From Buxus sempervirens (lineage: Eukaryota; Streptophyta; Magnoliopsida; Buxales; Buxaceae), in assembly GCA_947561395.2 (NCBI GenBank), contig OX387183.1:5327883-5391882 (forward strand): DNA of 64,000 nt. The letters are read 5' to 3'. Position 1 is the stretch's first letter. Each line of letters begins with the position of its first letter. The notes beneath the pieces are model-generated. The model was not told where the DNA came from and ran no database searches. It saw only the letters and a list, made by a program, of their open reading frames with translations. This document shows, one piece after another, positions 36,847 through 48,020 of this stretch. Position numbers and translations under genes: made by a program.

Positions 36847-37404
36847 CTTTAAGGGATGGCCTCCACTTGGTGGATTTTCAAGGCTTTTAGGATATGGACA
36901 TTGAATCTGACTCAAAGGTCTTGGTTGATATTATTAATGGCTTGGCTTCCTTCCCATGGAAATTTCTTATATGGTGGAAAGAAATCAAAGCAAGACTCAA
37001 TAGCTTTAATCAGCTAGTGAAGCATGTTTACAGGGAAGCAAACTCAATGGCAGATGCTCTTGCCAACGAGGGATGTGCTCATTCTTCAAAGATCGTTTAT
37101 GCTTCTCACTTAGATTTATCTTCTCAAGTTCGTGATTGTTTATTTCATGACTGAACTGGTTTGTATGCCATTAGGAAGTAGTTTTGGTGATTTGTTCGGG
37201 TTACGCTTGATGTCTCCCCCATTGTTGGTATTCTTTCTGGTTGTTGGTTTTTTTGTAGGGGTAAGGCTCGATGTCCCCCCCTTGCTGGTGTATCTTTTCT
37301 TTTTGGTATTAATCTATAGGTCAGGGTCTGCCTCAACCCTCCTCCCTCCGTTGGAGTGCCACTAAGGCTATTCATGTCTTAGTATGTTTTCTTTAAATAA
37401 AAAA
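36847..37404 (+). mobile_element. 5'-truncated LINE with 16-bp target duplication
   Basis: The insert carries an RNase H-like (RVT_3) end of a plant L1-type element: MDIESDSKVLVDIINGLA, then HVYREANSMADALANEG (36894-37151). A 3' untranslated region and an A-rich tail (CTTTAAATAAAAAAAA) follow. AAGTGTTACATATGGC occurs exactly at 36831-36846 and 37405-37420, the expected target-site duplication. The element is only about 558 bp, so nearly all of ORF1/ORF2 is lost by 5' truncation. Confidence 0.92.
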
Positions 37405-37420
37405 AAGTGTTACATATGGC

Positions 37421-38205
37421 AGCATCTCACAGCCGCTGCATGAATAACAGTAAGGAGCAGTAGACGATATCATCCCCTTGGGTGGGTTTTCTATGGTGAA
37501 ATATACCATTGTGAGACAGGCTATAAGATTGATTCGTTTCTTATCTCTTGAATGATTACGAAGAATATAATATTTTAAAGAAGTTGTACTTTTACACACT
37601 TATCGAGAGGCAGATAAGTTTTTTTTTTGATGAAAAGAGGGGCAAATAAGTTGGCATGTAGGTTAGCTAATAAGGTTCATGAAGATGTTGATGGGGTATT
37701 TGAGGAAACTAAGAAGACAAAAAAAAGGGTTCATATCCTAGATTAGTTTATTAGACCCTTTTAACCAAAACAGGAAAAAAGTTCATATCCTAGATAGATT
37801 CAAAGTTGTATGATAGGAAGCCATTGGATGCTATACGCAATGTTCTTAATTAATTAATGTTTTCCTTTTACCTCATGTTGCACGAGGACGGCAAACAAGG
37901 GCCATATCTAGTCAGGAAGATACCCTAATGTGATATTGATGTGAAACTAAGGAACAAATATAATAGCCAAGAAAAGCCCACGTTTTGAGCATGGGCAGAT
38001 AGAATCCTACAGAATTCAAAAGAAATCTTGTTTGGCCAATTGAGTCAATAGAGTGGCATCTTTAGTCACTTACCCTGTGTTACTTTTGACAATCTCCTTT
38101 CTACCTCTGGCCTCCTGCCAAATTATAGATTTGAAAGAATGCAATAAATTCCTCTAGCGTGATCCACCTAACGCGGTGCATCTAATCAATCTCTTCAATT
38201 GAGTG

Positions 38206-38258
<53 letters not shown>

Positions 38259-39400
38259 GAACGCATCAATTAATACACATGATCCCCGTGAAAATATGTG
38301 AGGGGCCCACCATTCATCAATCCTTCTTACTCGTATTAGCTTCTATGTCTCAATTAATTCATTAAAGTAAAGAACACATAACTTATTCATGTATAAAAAC
38401 CTAGAGAATCATTTAATATAACTTATGTACACCCATTAACACATCTAACACAACTTACTCATATATAATTAACAACCTGCAGATAATATAACTAATGTAC
38501 ACCCGCCCTTATGCAGTATGCGATATGTGCCACCCGCTAATCTATTACCCTTAAAAAGCATGAATATATGCATCAAACAAAATGTTTGATTTTTTATTTC
38601 TTTGTCTTTTAGCTACTATTATATAAAAAAATAAACTTAAGCTTTCGTTTTTTTGGCATGTAAAAAATAATATAATAAATAAAATGTAAAAATCTCTTGC
38701 CGACGACACATATTGGAATGTCGAGAAATTGGTTTTACAAGATCCAATTTCCTAAATATTATTAATTAAAAAATATTTGAATAATAAAATGACATTAATT
38801 TTCAATTATTTTAATGAAGTAACACTATTTTTCGATTACTAAAAATAATCTCAATTATCCTGGGGAAGTGTCAATTAAAACCACTTTTCTGTTACCCTTA
38901 TTTGCTATTTTTGTGAGGACACGCTTTTTCTCACTTTATTTATTAAACCTATTAAACCGCGATGCCATGTCATGTCTCTACAATGACCACAACAATGAGT
39001 TCACGGGAAAGTTTTCGTTTTTTTTTTTGGTTTTTTTGCTTTTTAGGACGGGGAAAGTGTTTCCCTCTAGTATTCACACGTGATGCCATGTCATGTCTCT
39101 TCAATTATCATAACAAGAAGTTCACGGGAAAGTTTTTCACTCTTGCAAGAAGTGCGGTGACTATTTTGTTTAGTCAGTTTTATTTTTGATACAAAAAATT
39201 AAGAATAAAGAATGATTAAAAAAAGATTGATTGAGTACCTTTTGTATAAGAAAGATAAATAAGAAATAAGTGTTTATTGTTAATAAAAAAGGTTGAGTAA
39301 ATTGTACAAAAAAGGGATGTTGATAATATACAAAATTACTTAAATTTGTAAAATTAATAAAATGATACAAACCTATCATAATTTTAAAAAATCACAAAAT
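37421..39400. other. Spacer between the lipoxygenase genes, no gene
   Basis: AT-rich DNA. It includes a 55-bp direct repeat pair starting GATGCCATGTCATGTCTC (38961-39016 and 39082-39137) and an (AT)n run listed separately. No coding feature is recognised. Confidence 0.5.
38209..38253. repeat. (AT)n microsatellite
   Basis: About 22 AT units. Confidence 0.95.
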
Positions 39401-39618
39401 TATAAGCGGCAATAAAAATCGTCACTTATAGGAGGGTTGTAGTTTCTAGGGCTTTTAGCAATGGTAACCTATTACCGCCGCTATTCGTGCCGGTAATGCA
39501 TTTAACAGCGACCCTTTTAGTGGCTGGGAGACTTACCACCACTAATTAATTTAGCGACGGTTATGTGGTATTTACCGACGATAGGCCACCACCAGTAAAA
39601 AGCAGGTTATTTGTAGTG
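39400..39618. mobile_element. CACTA 3'-end fragment
   Basis: Subterminal TTTACCGACGATAGGCCACC-type and TTAGCAATGG repeats run to the terminus TTATTTGTAGTG. No matching CACTAC left end was found upstream, so it is truncated. Confidence 0.7.
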
Positions 39619-40847
39619 CACTCATTATTTTAGCTTGGTTTTACTCAAAGTTTTCAAATCTAGACGGAACCTGTACGTTGTCTTGGATCGTTCATAACTT
39701 AATCATCCGGATGAATTTTTAAATGATTTCAAAGACATGTGATAGATGGAGATGTCTGATTTAGTCATATCAAATTTGAGCAATTTATATAAAGCTGATT
39801 TTTTATGCAATTTGATTAAAGTTGATAGATCAGTTCAGATCAGATTACTGAACTTATCACTTTGATTGAGCACCAAAGGCTCATTTTAACTCCAATTGGA
39901 GTGATTTTGATTTCTGGGTTTTCTTTTATGAGTCTATTTTTAAATTCAATTGGTTTCAAGAGTTTTCAATTTGATTTGAGTTTTGCGTGTTTGATTGACT
40001 CTGGACTACTTAGTAGCAGATTATAGAGTCAATCTGTGATCCTCTAAACATATTCGAGAAGGCACACACATCACAAAAGGATGAAGTTTTATACAGAGCT
40101 TATCTCATGTGAAAGATGACACCTCATACTTCATTCATGTAAATTTTCAAAGATTTATATGGAGCCGACCTCCACAAATAGGTTTTTAAATTTGCCTACT
40201 TGTCACTTTTATAGATTTAGAACAGTAGATTTGAACAAGTATTTCTTCTTTGATTTTTGTCAGATTTGATTGAATTTTTTACTGAGTCTTCTATTTCATA
40301 CCAACTTTCAAATGGCTTTAGTTTCATTCAATTTGAGTTTAAATCGAAGGATTTATGATTGATTAAAGTTTTCAAGCTCCTATAGCTTCATCTTCTACTG
40401 ATTTCTTTAAATTTGTTTTAGTTTGCTTTGGTCCAAGCTTTATTCTGATTTTTTACTCAACCATGAAGTCCTAGAAGTGATGCATCCATATAGAGAGTCC
40501 AAGATTTGTTGGACTACGCATATGAAAGAATCACACATGAGTTTTTCTCTTTGCAAGCACTTTTTGAATGTTTTGTTAATAAGCAATTGTTTGAGCATAA
40601 GCAACATATGGCAACCACCTTGTGTGGATGAGTAGGGGTGTCTAATACCTACCCCTATTCATAACCTAATCCCCTTACTTGATCTCTAGATTTAACCATG
40701 AATTAGAGCTACTTTAGCTCTATTTTTGCCTTTTTATGATCACTTTGGTGTCCATTCACCTCTTAACTTGAATGGTGACAACTCCAATCTTTTGTAAACC
40801 CTATGTGTTGATTAGGAAGTCACTTAGATGATTTTCCATGTCTCACA
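39619..40847 (+). mobile_element. LTR family A fragment (copy 3)
   Basis: The sequence parallels the 3' half of 61026-63875, from the ATCATCCGGATGAATTTTT block through GGGGTGTCTAATACCTACCC to the terminal CCATGTCTCACA. The first part of the LTR, including the TATA box, is missing at the junction with the CACTA fragment. Confidence 0.8.
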
Positions 40848-42166
40848 ATTACGTAATGACCAAATTTCCTTTTTTATTTACAAATTTAAATCCCTTAATC
40901 AAGTGTTATTACAAAAAGGCTCCTTTTACACAATTTATGCTATAAATCATGCTATTTTAATTCAAATTAAATGTAACTTAAGTCTAATTAAAATTTAAAA
41001 TCTAATTATTTAATTAATCAATTTATTAATCAGGCCAATTAGGAATTGACTAAATTGTCCTTAGGTGAATTTCTTGGTTATCACAATGACTTCCACTTTC
41101 TACAAACATAAAGGTGTTTTCGGACATGCCGTGGCTTAATGCGCATCATTGTAATATCTTATATTGTCATTAGTTTCGTTATTAAGTACTAACTGAATAA
41201 TTTTCACAAACACCTCCCCTGCATCGTGATAGAACCAAAATGAAGGAATCAAAAACTCAAAAGACATGAAATAAATTGAGGACAAGTTAAATGATCAAGA
41301 GCAAAACATCGTAAAAGGCATATGTGATTGAAGACAAAAAGTGAAAAAAGGATTTGAATAGTAAAAAAAAAAAGAAAAAAGAAAAGAAGAAGATGAAGGT
41401 GATGATGAAGAGATTAGCTATTAACTGAAAGAAGAAAAAATTTATTGTTTACAGCAGCAATTTTTTTGGCTTGTGATAATTAATGTCACTACCAAAACAA
41501 TTTTCCATTATTTTATTTTTGTTTTTGTTTAAAATGGTAAGAACCTGACTGATTGTAGCATGATATCTCGATGGCATTAGCTAACAGTGGGAGAGACGCG
41601 CTTCGAGTTGCTCTCCTCTTCATTATTATCTTGTCAAGGGAGCAACTAAGCTATTCTGATTTTAGAGAAGACATGTAGACTAACAAATGCACACGCTTGG
41701 ATTTTAGAAATTGCTACTTTTTTCACATTAAAAAATCGTGGCATTTCACATTTTTTAATGTGAAACTTATAGTATTCGTAGGATGCTTTTTTTTTTTTTT
41801 TTTTTTGGGCATTCGTATTCGTAGGATGCTGCAGGATCACTATTGCCACAGACGATTTCAATCCCCCATGAATATGATTTAGATTATTTTATTCTGAAGC
41901 CCGGCAAGAAACGAGCAAAATCCCTTATTTAATGTTGTTCAAACAGAGCAAACATCTATTTATTTATTTATTTTTGATAACCTTCACACACAGCAACATA
42001 GAAAATTACAAACGAAGATTAATTTATGGAGGTAATCATATTACGTTTTATTTATTTCTTTCCTCTTGCATCGTACACTTCACTTCTTCGTAGAAAGCAA
42101 CGAAACGAATTCTGAGGGACTAAACCACAGCAACCAACCCCTCAGAATCACAGAGTCCACCCCATA
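40848..42166. other. Spacer 3' of lipoxygenase copy 2, no gene
   Basis: AT-rich. A T-run at 41787-41805 sits between two arms of a small inverted repeat (ATTCGTATTCGTAGGATGC around 41816 and a diverged counterpart near 41773). No protein family is recognised. Confidence 0.45.
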
Positions 42167-45100
42167 TCAGATGGAGACGCTGTTGGGAACTCCTTTCCCC
42201 GTCACCCCAGGAGTCGAAAATGGCTTCAGTAATTCATACGGAATAACCCCGGCTCCTGTTCTGTTGTGGAGATTCAAATCCTTGTTCTTTGCATCCACTT
42301 TCCTTTCAAACTCCTTCAGTCTCCCGTTAAATCTCTCAAACGCTGCATTTATCACCGGATTCTCCTTCCACGCCGGCTCCGGCTTACTCCCCAGATATTC
42401 CTCGTCCGGCGAGTGGTTCGACAATACGTCCAGCACCACCATCACCTTCGTTGCTTGCATTCGTGTAGGCAGGCTCTCCAACAGCGCAAGCTCCGGCTTC
42501 CTCAAAAAGCGGTCGAACTCCGCATCGGTTGCGTCCTCGGCTGGATGCTTGTTTCGAATTATGGTTGGCCGGTTCGGGAAATAGCCCCCGTAGTGGTACT
42601 GGCCAAAGTTGACGGCCGCATGGTGACCTGAACCGATCCAGATGAGGGTCGTCACCACTTGGATCAGATCGTCCTGGGTATTGAGGACTGGCCACCACGG
42701 TTCGTCCTTCTTGTCTCCGTGGCCTTCGTTACGAACCTCTTTCCACCATGCTTGGAGCTCCTCGTCAGATTTGATTAATCCAGGTGTCGGATAATAGTGA
42801 TTCACGTACTCGCTAACAAATTGCTTAATGGCGTCCCAGAGCATTAGACCATCGTTCGCATATGGGTAGTCCTCGATCGTCAGCTTTAGCCCATGCTCAG
42901 CTGTTGGATCCTCAATCGCCATGCCCCTGAAAGTAGTCATTTGGTTAAGTTGCGTCACACACACACAGACAGAGATGGCATCATGATCCTGAAATTCGAT
43001 TAGTTACATGTTACCTTCTGATGAGATCTGCAGGTAGACCCTCCATGTCGAATCGCCATTTCTTGTCATAGACAGCTGAGCTGTACTCTATGCAATACTT
43101 GCGCTGTGAGAAAGTGCTCTCAATGATCCCATCTGCATTGACGAGCATCAGTCGAGCAAGAGCGTTTATCTCCATTGTATATCGGAAGTAGGGCTTCAGC
43201 AATCTGTAGATGGGGTGCATCGCACTTAATTGTCTGTTAGCCGCTATTATGAAGGGCTCCATGCAGCAGTGAGTCCTTAGCCTACAGTCACAGAGCAACA
43301 TAAATGAACTCGAAGTTCACTCCTTTTGAGTCCCAAATTGACGCAATGCTCTTCTTACCAGTGACTAACAAACTGGTGATAGCCAGCATCATGGGCACAA
43401 ACATGGGCTTTGGCGAGTCTCCACAGCCAGCAATCAGTGGCGTCCCAGGTGGGTCTGAACACTTGCTTCCACTGGGGCTTGTCGGCTGAAGGTGGCCGAG
43501 TGAGCTCGATGGCCACCGGCTGCAAAGTTCCCTCGTCAGTGAGATAGAATACGGTGCGCGACCCGTACAGAGTTGTCCCTTTGATCTCCCTAACTCTATT
43601 CACGTAAGGCAAGAGTAGATCATGGTAATCTATGATGAAAAGCCTCTTGCGTTCAATAGCCTGCAACAGACCATTTTTAGAATTTTTTTTTTTTTTATTT
43701 TCAATTAGTTTGCATTCAATAATTTCACCTTTTAACCAAGTGATCGATGATTTACCTCCTCAACAGTCATGGCATTATTAATCTCTTTCTCGATGATTTC
43801 CTTTGTGATTTTAGAGGGTGAGCCGTAGATATTAGGATCAAGCTTGCTCTTTATCGGCCATTCCTGCACAATTGATCAATTTTAATTATGTATGGAACAT
43901 TGATCTTCCTTTTGCACCAACTCGATCGGTCTCAACAACTAGGTAACTCGGCCAAGGTTATTGGAGGAATCGATATGCTTATTGGATAATTCGCCAATTC
44001 ATTCAAAAATTGACAAGAGTCCAGTATCTTTGATTTTGAGAACTATTGAATAAATTGGATGCACAAGGACAAATTCTGTTCAAACCAATGGCATTTCATA
44101 TGTTTACAGCTGCAAGCATGTGAAAACAGTCATAAGAAACTAAATAATATTTTAGGTCAAGTTATTAGAAAAAAAAATGGTCTACTGTTTAAAGTTTAAA
44201 CAGGTTGTATTAAGATTGTGTGTGATACCTTAAGCAGCTCTATACAACAAGGGTTGAGTCCAGCAAGAGTCTGACGAGAGAATTCCTCATCTTTGAACCA
44301 AGAAAACAGATCTCCTGCAAACAGAGAGAAATATGAGAGAAAAAGGATAGAAAGGAAGAAGAAGAAGAGGAAGAAGAACGAAAAGGACTCACTGTCTAAC
44401 AATTCGGGGGGCTTAAAGAGCAGAACATTATCCCCCGTCTCTGAAACGGCCTCCACTAACCTTGGCAGGATTGTTTCCAAGAACCCTTTTTCTTGGGACT
44501 TAGGTAGCTTAACTCCTTCTCTGTAAAGTGCGGATATGTCAGGAAAGCTCTCGAAGTTTTCATCCGTAATGAAGGACTCTAGAACTGGAATCAATCCGTT
44601 CAGAGCTGATTGCAAACCCTTGAAACCGAACGACGTTAGCTTTACTTCTGAGAACTTTTCATCCCTTGGAATGTACACAGGGAGGAGGGTCCTTGATTCA
44701 GACGAAGGGTCTGCAACAATATGAACACACGCATACGTATAAATCCTGTATATAGTTATATACTCCTCTAAATTCTTGGCTATCTACACCATTATGTGCT
44801 CATTCCATACCTTTAGTGCTCGGCTTGCGTCCAGTTCTGCAACGCCTAGGATAAGGGTGCTCCTTCCCGCCGAGGACAGGCCTCTTCTTGTCATCGCTGC
44901 TGTCTGGATCCCCAAGGTCGTTGTAGGTATCGTAATCGTAGATTCTTTCATAACTCTTACGTTCTCCTTCTCCGTTTCCTCGCAAGATTTGGAGATCCTT
45001 CTGCCTAAGCTTCTTCAACCCATTTGGTGTCTGTGATGGAAGATAGGACTGGACCACGAACATACAAACAAAATACAAACGTAAGATCCATAACAGCTCT

Positions 45101-46118
45101 TAAGTTCTTTTGCCTGGAGGAATCAGCTTGAAGTTGTAGAACTAATTAAGAAAAAGAACGCGCAGAAACCCTTTCTCATTTTTTTTCATGGAGGAAGAAA
45201 AGCCTCCTCCTCTAGGCTCGATCTGGAAAAAAAAAATGAAAAAACCCCACTCTCTGGATATGTCTAAAAAAGACTTAAATGCTTATGAATTTCAACCGAA
45301 GGAACGGATTCTTTTTCATTTTTCTTAAACGACATCCAGAAAAGTTCAGTAATGCACAACGGTACCTTATCGGTGAAGAAGATCCTCTTATCCGGGTCAT
45401 CGCTCTTGGAACAAACCCATGAGTCGCAGGAGACAGTAACTTTACCATTCGGAAATCCATCAAGAACGATGTCCTTGATCCACATCTCTTTGTGGTGCTG
45501 ATTCTCAACCAGCACTGCTCCCACATCTCCAAAACCATCCGGAACGTCGAAGTCACACTCGTACTTTACTTCAAATTTATCTGACCAAATCATGTGTGCA
45601 TAATCCTTGATTGTTGCCTTCTCCTTTCCAGTGCCTTCCCAAGATTAAAGAAAAAGAAAACCAAAAACAAATTAATCAATAACTAAAATTGCCAACACAG
45701 ACCTCGAGACTGAGCAGCGATGGTAACAGAAATGACATATATGTTTGTGGGATTTATTGGATGTAAGCTTACTTGGATCTAGCTCTGCACTAACGAGCTC
45801 CAAAAGAAGTGATCTACCAAACAAGTCACCGAGGTCGTCCAGCGCTGATCCAATTCCAACGTTGGTGAGGAGCCCCATCACTGTTAGCTGCACAGTAACT
45901 GTCGCCTTAACCTTAGTGCCGACTGGCTTATCGGAGAAAAAGATAGACGCTTCGACGTTGCTGTAAGTGGAACAAACTCGCTGAAAGTTTTGTCTTTTGT
46001 GGAAATCCGGCAGAGGCCGGAAAGGGAGTTGACCGGGAGCATGACCGTGGACGAAGGGCTTGGGCAGGAGCAAGAGAGACCGAGCGATCTCGGATTGATG
46101 CACCTGAGGTTTCAACAT
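42167..46118 (-). CDS. LOX: 13-lipoxygenase, type 2 plastidic (tandem copy 2)
   Basis: Nine exons: 46118-45773, 45634-45366, 45048-44811, 44710-44393, 44314-44229, 43863-43756, 43660-43359, 43281-43015 and 42926-42167. They total 2694 nt and 897 residues, like copy 1. Exon 2 is one codon shorter, exon 4 two codons longer and exon 6 one codon shorter, so the lengths cancel. It has a transit-peptide-like N-terminus, a PLAT domain and a lipoxygenase domain. The ligands His555, His560, His747, Asn751 and Ile897 (GVPNSVSI) and the Coffa Ala598 are kept. The regiospecificity pair is Thr612-Phe613 (ESTF) against Cys-Phe in copy 1; the Phe still predicts 13-lipoxygenation. Introns are compact (intron 2 is 317 bp, intron 5 is 365 bp), so copy 2 is closer to the ancestral gene layout. 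No stop, frameshift or lost splice site was seen. Confidence 0.95.
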
Positions 46119-46181
46119 CTTGGCTAGTGTTTGGGGAGTTTGTGTAGTGGCTGACTCTTGATTTCTATCAACAGGGTGCTT

Positions 46182-46191
46182 CCTTATATAG
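46182..46191 (-). promoter_or_regulatory. TATA box of lipoxygenase copy 2
   Basis: The minus strand reads CTATATAAGGAAGCACCC, about 65-73 bp upstream of the start codon, the same spacing as in copy 1. Confidence 0.75.
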
Positions 46192-46264
46192 AAACTTGAA
46201 AGGGCACATTGGTAGCTGGGAAGTTAATATATTTTAAAATCTCCTTCTCGTCCTACATGCATTT

Positions 46265-46430
46265 TTTTCGGATGGAAAGCATTTCCTCGTGAGCTAAAAT
46301 TTAATGGATCCGTGAAACCACCGGGAAGGATGGAATTTGAACATTCTCTTGACATGGACATCCGTCCGTGTGTTTCACGCTGGCACCAATGAGTGGCTCT
46401 GGATGAAACACTCTCTTGCGGATATCGTCC
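46265..46430. mobile_element. MITE-like insertion in the lipoxygenase copy 2 promoter
   Basis: About 150-165 bp present here but absent from the aligned promoter of copy 1 and from the remnant at 47580-47790. It contains GTGAAACCACCGGG, CACCAATGAGTGGCTCTGGA and ATGAAACAC, which match the foldback element at 47110-47390 and the arm at the window end. It sits about 80 bp upstream of the TATA box. Confidence 0.65.
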
Positions 46431-46462
46431 ATGGTTGTCATAAACCACGAGATGCCATAAAC

Positions 46463-46468
46463 CACGTG
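46463..46468. promoter_or_regulatory. G-box CACGTG upstream of lipoxygenase copy 2
   Basis: A perfect CACGTG in ACCACGTGATGCC, about 345 bp from the start codon and pushed outward by the MITE. A second, imperfect box (ACCACGAGATGCC) lies about 20 bp away. Jasmonate-type control through bHLH factors is plausible but inferred. Confidence 0.5.
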
Positions 46469-46739
46469 ATGCCACGAGAAACAGAAAAAGTGGTTTTTGG
46501 CGATGCTTTTTAAAAATAAGCATTACGAAGTAATTGAAAATTAGTAATAGTTTTTTAGACATAATTTTGAATCAGCGTGAACAGTAAAATGACACTTATT
46601 TTTAAATCGATTTTAAAAATTATCACTGATTCCCATTAACCAAGGATTTTGTAACTGAATTAGGGTTATTTTAAAAAGTAACACTAAAAACCAATTTCCC
46701 CCATAAACCCACCAATAAGCTCTCAAGAGAAAAAAAAGG

Positions 46740-47003
46740 AAGAAATTTTTAGTGTTTGTGTTTATAATATCTTCTTTTTTTAGTGTTTGTGTTTATAATA
46801 GTTAATTTCTATTAATTATTGTTGTTTATCTTCAGTAAATCACTAAACTAACCTTATATTTGTTTAAAAATATTAAATAGCCGAATGACTATATGGCTAG
46901 GCAATGTTTAAACAAATAATTATGAATTAAGCGAATTAATATATATAAATGTAATAAATATAATACTACAAGAGTATAAATGAAGATAAAAGATAATACA
47001 AGA
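46740..47003. mobile_element. Partial long-TIR MITE upstream of lipoxygenase copy 2
   Basis: Shares TTAATTTCTATTAATTATTG, TATTAAATAGCCGAATGA and AATATAATACTACAAGAGTA with 35968-36460, with internal deletions. At 47004-47061 it runs into another piece of lipoxygenase promoter-like sequence (ATATTTTAAAATCTCCTTTT). Confidence 0.6.
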
Positions 47004-47109
47004 ATTTTAATATATTTTAAAATCTCCTTTTGGTCCACATGCATTTTTTGTTTGCGGAAACCGATTTCATCATTATGATATACAACAAATGTCGAATGCA
47101 TTTCTTCTG

Positions 47110-47395
47110 TATCTAAAAACCCATATACCATGAAACCACCAGTATGTGGGCCCCCTATTAAAATTAAAATTAGCGATCCATCCGCATATTTCACATTTCA
47201 TGTTGGTACCATTGAGTGGTCCAAGATGGAACGGCATGTGAATGGTTTCACGTGTTTGGGACGAGACCGTTTCATCTGGAGCCACTCAGTGGTTCCAGCA
47301 TGAAACTTGCGGATGGATGACACTTTTCAATAGTGGGACCCACATCCCAAAATGCATCTCAGTCGGTGGTTTCACTGAACCACCAGATTTTGGCT
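47110..47395. mobile_element. Foldback MITE, about 280 bp
   Basis: The left arm (about 47130-47240: ATGTGGGCCCCC, ATCCATCCGCA, ACCATTGAGTGG) is inverted in the right arm (about 47255-47350: CCACTCAGTGGTTCCA, GCGGATGGATGA, GGGACCCACAT). The outer ends carry TGAAACCACC and GGTGGTTTCA. Other members are at 46265-46430 and 63885-64000. Confidence 0.75.
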
Positions 47396-47579
47396 CTAGA
47401 AGAAATACTTACGTTTAGGACTTGCATTTTTCATGCAATTCACTTTATATGATGAAAGTGATCAGAAGGGACAGGGCCAGCATCCAAGCGGCAACCTTGA
47501 GCGTCTTATGAGTATCCCGACAACCATATTATACGGATTGCGGCATTCGCGCCATATTTATTACACATTAATTCCGTTG

Positions 47580-47790
47580 GGGTTTCAACATCTTGGCTAG
47601 TGCTTGGGGAGTTTGTGTGGTGGCATATTCTTGATTTCTACCAACCAGGGTGCTTCCTTATATAGAAACTTGAAAGGGACGATGGTAGCTGGGAAGAAAA
47701 TATTTTAAAATCTCCTTCTGGTCCCACTTGCATTATTTGTTTGTGGTTATCGTCTATAAACCACGTGAAAACACGGGGAAACCCAGTAAA
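47580..47790 (-). pseudogene. Stranded third lipoxygenase promoter and first codons
   Basis: The minus strand repeats the copy 2 promoter closely: the ACCACGTGA G-box (CACGTG at 47762-47767), ATATTTTAAAATCTCC, the CTATATAAGGAAGCACCC TATA block, the leader CTCCCCAAGCACTAGCCAAG and the start codon ATGTTGAAACCC (complement, ATG at 47588-47590). Homology stops after about four codons, where unrelated sequence begins. No other lipoxygenase exon is found to the left or right, so this is a tandem-array remnant with a possibly live promoter. Confidence 0.85.
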
Positions 47791-48020
47791 CTATTAACCC
47801 AATCAAAAAAAATTACAGAGGTTATGATTGATATATTGCTTCTCAATAAGTGTTACAAAAAGTAATAAAAGCAATTTAGTTTCTTTTGTTTTTGTGAAAA
47901 TCTTTTCATGAAATAAAATTATTGATTACAAATGGTCTGTACAGAGTGCTGGGTGGGGGTGGTGGTGAGTGAGTGGTGGGCTGTAGTAGTGGTGATGGTG
48001 GGTGAGGGTATAGTGGTGGG

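Noticed and set aside
46100..47800. A third complete lipoxygenase gene
   Set aside because: Only the promoter and about four codons are present at 47580-47790; no PLAT or catalytic exon follows in either direction.
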